Position numbers and translations under genes: made by a program. A DNA stretch of 5,217 nt from Fimbriimonadaceae bacterium. Its GTDB lineage: Bacteria > Armatimonadota > Fimbriimonadia > Fimbriimonadales > Fimbriimonadaceae. The stretch is from NCBI GenBank assembly GCA_020849075.1, contig JADLGZ010000116.1:1-5217 (forward strand). Reading direction: 5' to 3'. The notes below the pieces were generated by a model, which was not told the DNA's origin, made no database searches, and was given only the letters and a program-made list of their open reading frames with translations. Positions 1 through 5,188 of the stretch are shown here, piece after piece; the first letter of the stretch is position 1; the number at the start of each line of letters is the position of its first letter.

Positions 1-8
1 CGACCACG

Positions 9-1421
9 ATGCAATTCAAGCGCGAGGACCTGAATCCTTGCACCGTCAAACTGAGCGTTACCGCTTCTCCCGACCAAGTCACCACTGGGTTTGACAAGGC
101 ATACAAGAAGTTTTCCAAGAAGTTACGCGTTCCGGGATTTCGCCCCGGGCATGCCCCAAAGGCGATGGTCGCCCAAGCCATTGATCCTAACGAGATCATG
201 AATGCGGCGGCTGATGAGATTGTGCGCTCCACCCTGACCACGATCATCAACAATGAAAAGATTCGGCCCCATGACCGGCCATCCGTCGAACTGACGAAGA
301 TTGATGAAGGTGAGAAGGCTTGCGAGTACGTCGCGAAGGTTCCGCTTGAACCCATCGTTAAGTTGGGCGATTACAAGGGTCTTAAGGTCGCGAGCCCAAA
401 GATTGAAGTAACGGATGCCGAGGTCAATGCGCAGCTTGATGAAATGCGAAAGCGATCCGGTAAGCGCGAAGCCGTTACAGACCGGGGTATCGCCGACGGC
501 GACATCGCCGTCGTCAACCTAAAGGTCGGGAAGGACGATAGCGACGGGCGAAGCCTGATGGTGGTTGCCGGGCAAGCATTCCCGGCCCTTGATAAGGCGA
601 TTGCTGGCATGCACGTTGAGGAAATCAAGAAGACGGAACTGACCTTCCCTGCCGATTTCCAAGAGAAAGAATGGGCCGGAAAGAAGAAGGAAGTCCAGAT
701 TTCGATCCGCAGCGTGAATTCGGTAGTTCTGCCAGAGCTTGACGACGAATTCGCCAAGGCCGGAAAGGAATTGAAGGCCAAGGATCTGAGCGATCTGAAA
801 GAAAAGCTCCGCAACGGAATCTTGGAAGCAAAGCGCGCCCTGAGCGAAGATTTTGTGAACGATGCACTACTGGAGGAATTGGTCCAAGCAAGCGAGGTCC
901 ACGTCCCGGACACGATGTGGGAAGCGGTGGCCAACCAGCGCCTCAGCGAAGAGGCCCAGGCCGCCCAAAAGCAGGGAAGAAATCTCGAAGAAGTCGCCAA
1001 GGAACACGGGATGAGCTTTGAGGAGTACGTTGAAAAGTGGCAAGGTGAAGCCCGAATCCAAGTTCAACGAGCAGTTATTGCAAACACTATTTTCCGCGCC
1101 GAGAAGATGCGCCTGGAGAACGAGGACCTGAGTAGCTCCTTGCAAGAAATGGCTCATGAGTATGGTGTTCAACCTGCCCAGCTATTTGAGGCGATGAAAA
1201 AGAACAAGAACTTCACCGAGCTTGAAGTTCGTTCGGTTTACCGAAAGGTGATGTCCTTCCTCAAGGATCACGCCACCGTCGAAGAAGGCGGGTCGAAGTC
1301 GAAGGCCGCCAAGACCGCCAAAGCAGAAACAAAGCCGCCGGCTAAGGCCAAGCCCGAAGCGAAGGCAAAGCCAGCAGCCAAGCCAAAGGCCCCGGTAAAA
1401 CCAAAGTCGCCGAAGAAATAG
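9..1421 (+). CDS. tig: Trigger factor, ribosome-associated chaperone
   Basis: This 470-residue protein is the chaperone that docks at the ribosomal exit tunnel and shields nascent chains in the cytoplasm. Residues 1 to about 150 form the ribosome-binding domain, with the signature GFRPGHAP at 43-50. The signature glycine falls at the same number as in E. coli (G43), which supports the ATG at position 9. Residues about 156-240 match the FKBP-type PPIase domain, ending in 'LPELDDEFAK', a family-typical junction. Residues about 250-425 are the helical substrate-binding C-domain. Residues 429-470 form a Lys/Ala/Pro-rich tail that makes the protein longer than the E. coli one (432 residues). The PPIase domain looks shortened and its active-site aromatic appears replaced. 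The gene heads a likely tig-clpP-clpX operon. Only 8 bases lie upstream, so its promoter and binding site cannot be judged. Family identification is secure; loss of PPIase activity is inference. Confidence 0.97.
   Translation: MQFKREDLNPCTVKLSVTASPDQVTTGFDKAYKKFSKKLRVPGFRPGHAPKAMVAQAIDPNEIMNAAADEIVRSTLTTIINNEKIRPHDRPSVELTKIDEGEKACEYVAKVPLEPIVKLGDYKGLKVASPKIEVTDAEVNAQLDEMRKRSGKREAVTDRGIADGDIAVVNLKVGKDDSDGRSLMVVAGQAFPALDKAIAGMHVEEIKKTELTFPADFQEKEWAGKKKEVQISIRSVNSVVLPELDDEFAKAGKELKAKDLSDLKEKLRNGILEAKRALSEDFVNDALLEELVQASEVHVPDTMWEAVANQRLSEEAQAAQKQGRNLEEVAKEHGMSFEEYVEKWQGEARIQVQRAVIANTIFRAEKMRLENEDLSSSLQEMAHEYGVQPAQLFEAMKKNKNFTELEVRSVYRKVMSFLKDHATVEEGGSKSKAAKTAKAETKPPAKAKPEAKAKPAAKPKAPVKPKSPKK
1293..1418 (+). 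repeat. Low-complexity Lys/Ala/Pro tail of trigger factor
   Basis: The last 42 residues of trigger factor (429-470) contain 15 Lys, 11 Ala and 8 Pro, with only two acidic residues and no aromatics. Short units such as AKAKP and AAKPK recur, and the DNA is built from recurring AAG/AAA, GCC and CCx codons. The composition resembles histone H1-like or ribosome-binding basic tails. It should be disordered and strongly cationic, so contact with rRNA or nucleic acid is a reasonable inference but is not shown by the sequence. Confidence 0.85.
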
Positions 1422-1434
1422 GCGTCGCCCTCGT

Positions 1435-1439
1435 AAAGG
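1435..1439 (+). promoter_or_regulatory. Ribosome binding site for the upstream clpP start
   Basis: AAAGG lies 7 nt before the ATG at 1447. It is a moderate Shine-Dalgarno sequence with good spacing and would support the 210-residue ClpP. It competes with the stronger AGGGAGG at 1477-1483, which serves the internal ATG. Confidence 0.5.
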
Positions 1440-1446
1440 TACAGTA

Positions 1447-2079
1447 ATGCGTAGTCGGATTCATTCCGACTATGTCAGGGAGGACATTTCCAAGATGGGT
1501 ATTCCGTACGTCATTGAACAGACTGCGCGAGGAGAGCGCACATACGATATTTGGTCCCGCCTACTTAAGGACCGGATTATTTTCTTAGGCACCGAGGTAG
1601 ACGATTACATTGCGAATCTGTTGATCGCCCAACTCCTTTTCTTAGAGTTGGAAGACCCCGATCGAGATGTCCACTTCTATATCAACAGCCCCGGCGGAAG
1701 CGTCGCGGCCGGCCTTGCGATCTACGATACGATGCAACTTGTGAAGTGCGACGTGAGCACGTATTGCGTCGGCATGGCTGCCTCCATGGGAGCCGTCCTC
1801 CTTTCAGGTGGAGCCGAAGGTAAGCGCTTCTGCCTCAAGAACTCGCGGGTCATGATTCACCAAGTGAGTGGTGGGTTCCGGGGAACCGCCGCCGACATCC
1901 AGGTACAAGTGCGCGAAATAGACAAGTACATGGATACGTTAATGGGCATCTTAGGTAAACACTGCAAGAAGGATCCCGATCAGGTACGAAAGGATTGCGA
2001 CCGCGACTACTTTATGAGTGCCGATGAAGCCCTGAAATACGGGATTATTGATAAAGTTCTTGAACAGGGTGCTCGTTAG
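1447..2079 (+). CDS. clpP: ATP-dependent Clp protease proteolytic subunit
   Basis: This serine peptidase forms the double-heptamer chamber that degrades proteins fed by ClpX. The family signature is plain: 'IEQTARGERTYDI' at 24-36, 'YINSPGGSV' at 78-86, the nucleophile motif GMAASMGA around Ser113, 'RVMIHQ' with His138, and Asp187 in 'CDRDYF'. It lies 25 nt after tig and 41 nt before clpX, the usual order. The start is uncertain. The longest frame gives 210 residues, but an internal ATG at 1495 has a stronger AGGGAGG site 11 nt upstream and gives 194 residues. Counted from that Met, the triad becomes Ser97, His122 and Asp171, the same as mature E. coli ClpP. The first 16 residues are therefore either a removable propeptide, like the 14-residue one of E. 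coli, or untranslated leader. An 8-bp hairpin occupies this segment. The identity is certain; only the N-terminus is in doubt. Confidence 0.97.
   Translation: MRSRIHSDYVREDISKMGIPYVIEQTARGERTYDIWSRLLKDRIIFLGTEVDDYIANLLIAQLLFLELEDPDRDVHFYINSPGGSVAAGLAIYDTMQLVKCDVSTYCVGMAASMGAVLLSGGAEGKRFCLKNSRVMIHQVSGGFRGTAADIQVQVREIDKYMDTLMGILGKHCKKDPDQVRKDCDRDYFMSADEALKYGIIDKVLEQGAR
1452..1472 (+). promoter_or_regulatory. Hairpin between the two candidate clpP starts
   Basis: TAGTCGGA, a TTCAT loop and TCCGACTA form a perfect 8-bp stem with a 5-nt loop. It begins 3 nt after the ATG at 1447 and ends 4 nt before the AGGGAGG site for the ATG at 1495. An RNA stem here would sit inside the initiation footprint of the first start and leave the second site open. 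A regulatory role is inferred; the pairing is visible directly. Confidence 0.5.
1477..1483 (+). promoter_or_regulatory. Ribosome binding site for the internal clpP start
   Basis: AGGGAGG is a strong Shine-Dalgarno match placed 11 nt before the ATG at 1495, slightly long but within working range. It supports a 194-residue ClpP whose catalytic numbering equals that of mature E. coli ClpP. Confidence 0.5.
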
Positions 2080-2110
2080 GCTTAAGTTCGGCCTGATTTG
2101 AGACGATAAT

Positions 2111-2115
2111 AGGAG
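2111..2115 (+). promoter_or_regulatory. Ribosome binding site of clpX
   Basis: AGGAG lies 5 nt before the ATG at 2121. It fixes the clpX start, which also places the zinc-finger cysteines directly after the usual short N-terminus. Confidence 0.75.
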
Positions 2116-2120
2116 CGAAT

Positions 2121-3428
2121 ATGGCGAAGACACCGGAGCGTCGTGACCAATGCAGCCTTTGCGGTAAGGCGAAGGAACAAGTTCGAAAACTCATCGTTGG
2201 CCTGCACGGCGCTGTATGCTCCGATTGCATTGACCTTTGCAATGACATCCTGAGCAACGAGGTCGAGAAATCGGCCCAGCCAGCCACGCCTCGGACGACT
2301 CAAGGCAAGCAGCCCAGTGTTGCAGCTCGAGGTGAGTTCAAGGACAGCCGCATTCCGAAGCCCAAAGAAATCGTCGGGTTTCTCGACCAATATGTGATTG
2401 GGCAAGAGCACGCTAAGCGCTCGCTGAGCGTCGCGGTCTACAACCATTACAAGCGGGTCTCAGCACCAGCGTCAGACGTTGAACTCCAGAAGTCCAATAT
2501 TCTGATGATCGGCCCCACGGGTTCGGGGAAGACCTTATTGGCACAGACGTTGGCCAAGATGCTGAATGTGCCTTTTGCCATCGCTGATGCTACGGCCTTG
2601 ACGGAAGCAGGCTATGTTGGCGAAGACGTCGAAAATATCATTCTGAAGCTCTGGCAAGCCGCCGAGTCCATGGATTCTCGCAATGCCAAGGAACTATGTG
2701 AGCGCGGGATCATCTATGTGGATGAGATTGATAAGATTTCTCGAAAGAGCGACAATCCATCAATCACCCGAGACGTCAGCGGTGAAGGTGTTCAGCAGGC
2801 ACTACTCAAGATTCTAGAGGGCACAACGGCCAATATTCCACCTCAAGGCGGGAGAAAGCATCCCCAGCAGGAGTACCTCCAGATTGACACCAGCCATGTT
2901 TTGTTCATTTGTGGCGGTGCTTTCGAGGGCTTGGAAGAGGCCATCTTGCGACGTCAAAAGGGCGGCGTGATGGGCCTGGGCGCTTCCCCAACGAGTAAGA
3001 AGGAGAAGACCAAAGACATTCTTCGTCATGTCTTGCCAGAGGATCTCCTTCATTACGGCTTGATCCCAGAGTTTATTGGGCGCCTACCGGTTTGTACAAC
3101 CTTGGATCAACTCGACGAGGATGCGCTCGTACGGATCCTCACCGAACCCAAGAACTCGCTTATTCGCCAATACGCTCGCCTGTTCCAAATGGACGATGTT
3201 GAGCTGGAGTTTGAAGACGACGCGATGCGAGAAATTGCCGCCGAAGCCCTGCGCCGAAAAACAGGAGCCCGGGCACTTCGGTCCATTTTTGAGCAGATCA
3301 TGCTCGAGGTGATGTACGAAGTACCCTCAAGTGAGGGTATCCGGAAGGTATTGGTGCCGAAAGGCGTGATCACGGACAAGATCAAGCCCCTCTTGCTGAC
3401 TGAAGCCGACCTGAAGAAGGCAAGCTGA
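2121..3428 (+). CDS. clpX: ATP-dependent Clp protease ATP-binding subunit ClpX
   Basis: This AAA+ unfoldase forms a hexamer that recognises, unfolds and threads substrates into ClpP in the cytoplasm. Order of elements in the 435 residues: N-terminal zinc-binding domain with Cys11, Cys14, Cys33 and Cys36; a variable linker at about 45-75; Walker A GPTGSGKT at 131-138; pore-1 loop GYVG at 164-167; Walker B 'IIYVDEID' with Asp201 and Glu202; RKH loop at 245-247; 'GLIPEFIGRLP' with the likely arginine finger Arg321; and sensor-2 'TGARALRSI' with Arg384. Length and all catalytic motifs are normal. The ClpP-docking loop reads VMGLGA (283-288), whereas IGF is the usual core, so the tripeptide is MGL. 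The gene follows clpP by 41 nt in the classic order and is followed by a strong hairpin, so it probably ends the operon. Confidence 0.98.
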   Translation: MAKTPERRDQCSLCGKAKEQVRKLIVGLHGAVCSDCIDLCNDILSNEVEKSAQPATPRTTQGKQPSVAARGEFKDSRIPKPKEIVGFLDQYVIGQEHAKRSLSVAVYNHYKRVSAPASDVELQKSNILMIGPTGSGKTLLAQTLAKMLNVPFAIADATALTEAGYVGEDVENIILKLWQAAESMDSRNAKELCERGIIYVDEIDKISRKSDNPSITRDVSGEGVQQALLKILEGTTANIPPQGGRKHPQQEYLQIDTSHVLFICGGAFEGLEEAILRRQKGGVMGLGASPTSKKEKTKDILRHVLPEDLLHYGLIPEFIGRLPVCTTLDQLDEDALVRILTEPKNSLIRQYARLFQMDDVELEFEDDAMREIAAEALRRKTGARALRSIFEQIMLEVMYEVPSSEGIRKVLVPKGVITDKIKPLLLTEADLKKAS

Positions 3429-3454
3429 ACCCCGTACTTGTACGAGAAAGTGGG

Positions 3455-3483
3455 TCGTTTCTTTGGATAACCCAAAGAAACGA
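3455..3483 (+). terminator. Hairpin after clpX, probable operon terminator
   Basis: TCGTTTCTTTGG, loop ATAAC and CCAAAGAAACGA make a perfect 12-bp stem starting 26 nt after the clpX stop. The bases that follow are TGGGTTTGC, so the U-tract is poor and termination may be incomplete or factor-aided. An overlapping alternative stem (3469-3474 with 3484-3489) is mutually exclusive with it. The stem could also serve as a 3' stabiliser or protein-binding palindrome. Confidence 0.6.
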
Positions 3484-3487
3484 TGGG

Positions 3488-3515
3488 TTTGCTAACACCC
3501 CTTTGCGCGTATACT
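3488..3515 (+). promoter_or_regulatory. Sigma-70-type promoter for the secreted dockerin protein
   Basis: TATACT at 3510-3515 matches five of six bases of the TATAAT consensus. A weak -35 candidate (TTTGCT at 3488-3493, 16-nt spacer, or TTGCTA one base later) lies just after the clpX hairpin. Transcription would start near 3522, leaving a leader of only about 12 nt with no clear Shine-Dalgarno sequence. The -10 is convincing; the -35 is not. Confidence 0.5.
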
Positions 3516-3533
3516 GAATCCGGGTAGTAGAAA

Positions 3534-4520
3534 ATGCAAAGGTGGTCTCTGAGGTTGTTAGCCTGCGGCGGAGCGGCAATGGGCACGTTCGCTTGGGGCA
3601 ATGTTAATCTGGTCTTTTCGCCCCCCAGCCAAACGGTGGCAGCCGGCGACCAAGTCAGCATCGCGGTTTATGCGGTTTCCGACAGTCCATTTGATCAGGC
3701 ATTTGCCGCGCTTGATGTTTTGGTAGGCTGGGATCCGACGCTTCTGAATCCAATCTCCTACACGAATGCGGGTGCCGGTTACGCCTGGGGCAACAGTGGC
3801 TTCTTGTTCCCAACCCTCAATGGCAACCTGAACGATGGGGACGCCGAGTGGTCAGGAGAACGCCAATTGGGCGGCCCCTTCCCGCTTGCCACGCCCGCTG
3901 GCTTGAAATTGACGACATTGAAGTTCACCGCCGTAGCACCGACTCCGGGGACGCCCGTTACCATGCCAGCAACCCTGTCCGGTCGAAATACCCGTGTTTT
4001 TCATCCCTCCATCCCGAACACCAACATCTTGGGACTGCGAAGTCCTGATGCGATCGTGACGATCACCTTACCAGCCACCAATATTTCGGGCAACCTATTC
4101 CTGCAAGACACGCTATTCGGCTCATCCTTTACGCGCAATATCGCCGGTGCGGTCAAGCAAGGGACGGACACAATTGGATCTTTTGCCGTGACCGGGATCA
4201 ATTCGCCAACGGCTTCATTCTCAGTGTCCATCCCTGGCTCTTACACGGGAGCTGCTACGTTGGAAATGGATGGCTCCTCCTTCCTGAAGAGGAAGGTGGC
4301 AATTGTCCTCAACAATGGCACCATGAATATCGGCACGATCAATCTGGTTAATGGAGACGTGGACCATAGCGGGGAAGTGGACGCAGTTGATGTTGATCAG
4401 GTGATTTTGGAGTTCGGAAGCTTGGTTGACACAGACGCGGATGTAGACGTGACCGGCGAAGTGGATGCGGCTGATATTGATGTTGTCATTGCCAATTTCG
4501 GGCAGGAAGACAACCCCTAG
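3534..4520 (+). CDS. Secreted protein with cohesin-like domain and C-terminal dockerin pair
   Basis: The specific function is not recognised. Residues 1-22 look like a signal peptide: Arg3 and Arg7, a hydrophobic stretch at 8-21, and probable cleavage after A-W-G at 22. Residues about 23-178 form a beta-rich domain resembling the cohesin/carbohydrate-binding fold ('SQTVAAGDQVSIAVYAV', 'VGWDPTLLNP', 'LKLTTLKFTAV'). Residues about 182-270 are a second beta-rich segment. Residues 274-323 hold two dockerin-type calcium loops: D275, D277, S279, D283, D286 and D303, D305, T307, D311, D314. The last 55 residues hold 17 Asp/Glu and no Lys or Arg. In-frame TAG TAG codons at 3525-3530 exclude an earlier start. 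The protein is probably exported and calcium-stabilised. LLAC at 8-11 is a weak lipobox, unlikely because the preceding region is too short. The gene has its own promoter and converges on comF. Confidence 0.85.
   Translation: MQRWSLRLLACGGAAMGTFAWGNVNLVFSPPSQTVAAGDQVSIAVYAVSDSPFDQAFAALDVLVGWDPTLLNPISYTNAGAGYAWGNSGFLFPTLNGNLNDGDAEWSGERQLGGPFPLATPAGLKLTTLKFTAVAPTPGTPVTMPATLSGRNTRVFHPSIPNTNILGLRSPDAIVTITLPATNISGNLFLQDTLFGSSFTRNIAGAVKQGTDTIGSFAVTGINSPTASFSVSIPGSYTGAATLEMDGSSFLKRKVAIVLNNGTMNIGTINLVNGDVDHSGEVDAVDVDQVILEFGSLVDTDADVDVTGEVDAADIDVVIANFGQEDNP
4353..4502 (+). repeat. Duplicated dockerin-type calcium-binding motif
   Basis: Two 22-residue units at protein positions 274-295 and 302-323 share the pattern D-V-D-x-[ST]-G-E-V-D-A-x-D-[VI]-D-x-V-I-x-x-F-G. 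The similarity also shows in the DNA (GGGGAAGTGGACGCAG against CGGCGAAGTGGATGCGG). Each unit supplies Asp/Ser/Thr at loop positions 1, 3, 5, 9 and 12, as expected for an F-hand calcium loop. The spacer between units is only six residues. Confidence 0.85.
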
Positions 4521-5125
4521 CCGCCTTTTGTTAGAGTCAGGATCCCGACCTTCTCGGCACCAGCCACCTTTAAGGCTTCGGCACAGGCTTGCGCCGTGCT
4601 CCCACTGGTCAGCACATCGTCCACAAGCAGTACGGATTGACCATAGACCGAGGGGTTGGCCCGAAAAGCTCCGACCAAATTAATGGCTCGTTCTTGGGGG
4701 TTGAGTCTTACTTGTGGTCTCGTGGCGCGAATCCTGAGAAGGGCCCTTTGTTGCGAACGGGCAGCCAAATCTCGGGCCAATAGCTCGGCCTGGTTGAACC
4801 CACGCCAGCATAGCCGGCGCCAGTGGATGGGTACCGGGCATACCAGGTCATAGCGTGGGATGGTCAACTCACGAGCCTTTGTTGCCATGAGTCGTGCCAA
4901 AGGGTCGGCGAGCGACGTCACGCGATCGTACTTTAGCCTCCGAACAGCCTGCGACGCCCGCCCTTGATAGTGATAGAGGCAGATCGCAAAGTCAACCGGA
5001 CCCGTCGAAAGGGCCTCAACCGGCGACTCGATTGGCTTAAACTCGGCCAGGCAATCCTCGCAGACGCCCGAGGTCGCGATGAGCCCGCAGAGCCCGCATC
5101 GCATCGGAAAGATGGCCGAAAGCAC
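4517..5125 (-). CDS. ComF-family phosphoribosyltransferase-like protein
   Basis: The 202-residue product has the ComF/GntX layout. An N-terminal zinc ribbon has Cys10, Cys13, Cys22 and Cys25. It is followed by 'YHYQGRASQAVRRLKYD' (51-67), 'PVPIHWRRLCWRGFNQAE' (97-114), 'ERAINLVGAF' (145-154) and the PRPP-binding loop 'VLLVDDVLTSGST' (165-177), with the acidic pair Asp169-Asp170. ComFC homologues are needed for natural transformation in several bacteria, but many family members sit in genomes without known competence, so the role here is open. The start is GTG at 5125. 'LSAIFPMRCGLCG' matches the usual family N-terminus, and a stop lies two codons upstream. ATG at 5104 is the alternative. AAGGG abuts the GTG with zero spacing, so initiation is unusual. 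The gene converges with the secreted-protein gene, sharing CTAG. Confidence 0.92.
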   Translation of the reverse strand: MLSAIFPMRCGLCGLIATSGVCEDCLAEFKPIESPVEALSTGPVDFAICLYHYQGRASQAVRRLKYDRVTSLADPLARLMATKARELTIPRYDLVCPVPIHWRRLCWRGFNQAELLARDLAARSQQRALLRIRATRPQVRLNPQERAINLVGAFRANPSVYGQSVLLVDDVLTSGSTAQACAEALKVAGAEKVGILTLTKGG

Positions 5126-5139
5126 CCCTTAGAATAGCG

Positions 5140-5168
5140 AAAAGCCCCACCCAAATGGGTGAGGCTTT
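5140..5168 (-). terminator. Hairpin terminator read on the minus strand, just upstream of comF
   Basis: Read on the minus strand, AAAGCCTCACCC, loop ATTT and GGGTGGGGCTTT form a 12-bp stem (one G-U pair) ending in TTTT then CGC. On the plus strand the same position is a C-A mismatch and the tail is TTTCAT, so the minus orientation is better. It lies 20 nt after a minus-strand stop at 5189, fitting a terminator for a gene beyond the right edge. comF then begins 15 nt later and needs its own start of transcription or read-through. Confidence 0.75.
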
Positions 5169-5188
5169 CATATGGCAAACGAACCCTG

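Noticed and set aside
494..513. 8-bp inverted repeat CGACGGCG/CGCCGTCG with ACAT loop inside tig
   Set aside because: It lies in well-formed coding sequence (I-A-D-G-D-I-A-V) in a GC-rich stretch; nothing around it suggests a regulatory role.
371..1000. Long minus-strand open frame opposite tig
   Set aside because: Ser/Arg-rich composition typical of the antisense of a coding gene, no domain motif, and complete overlap with a certain gene.
2082..2110. Possible promoter before clpX (TTAAGT, 17-nt spacer, GATAAT)
   Set aside because: The start would fall near 2117, past the AGGAG binding site that clearly serves clpX, and the -35 matches only three bases. Operon transcription explains the gene better.
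3558..3566. Lipobox-like L-L-A-C at residues 8-11 of the secreted protein
   Set aside because: Only ten residues precede the Cys and the hydrophobic stretch before it is too short; in-frame stops rule out a longer N-terminus. A standard signal peptide cleaved near residue 22 fits better.
3107..3661. 184-codon minus-strand open frame across the clpX end, hairpin and next gene start
   Set aside because: It runs through the terminator, promoter and signal peptide region, with low-complexity Ser/Arg content and no recognisable motif; a shadow frame.
4279..4296. 7-bp stem CCTTCCT/AGGAAGG with GAAG loop in the secreted-protein gene
   Set aside because: It is within coding sequence for S-F-L-K-R-K, with no T-run after it; likely chance from a pyrimidine/purine run.
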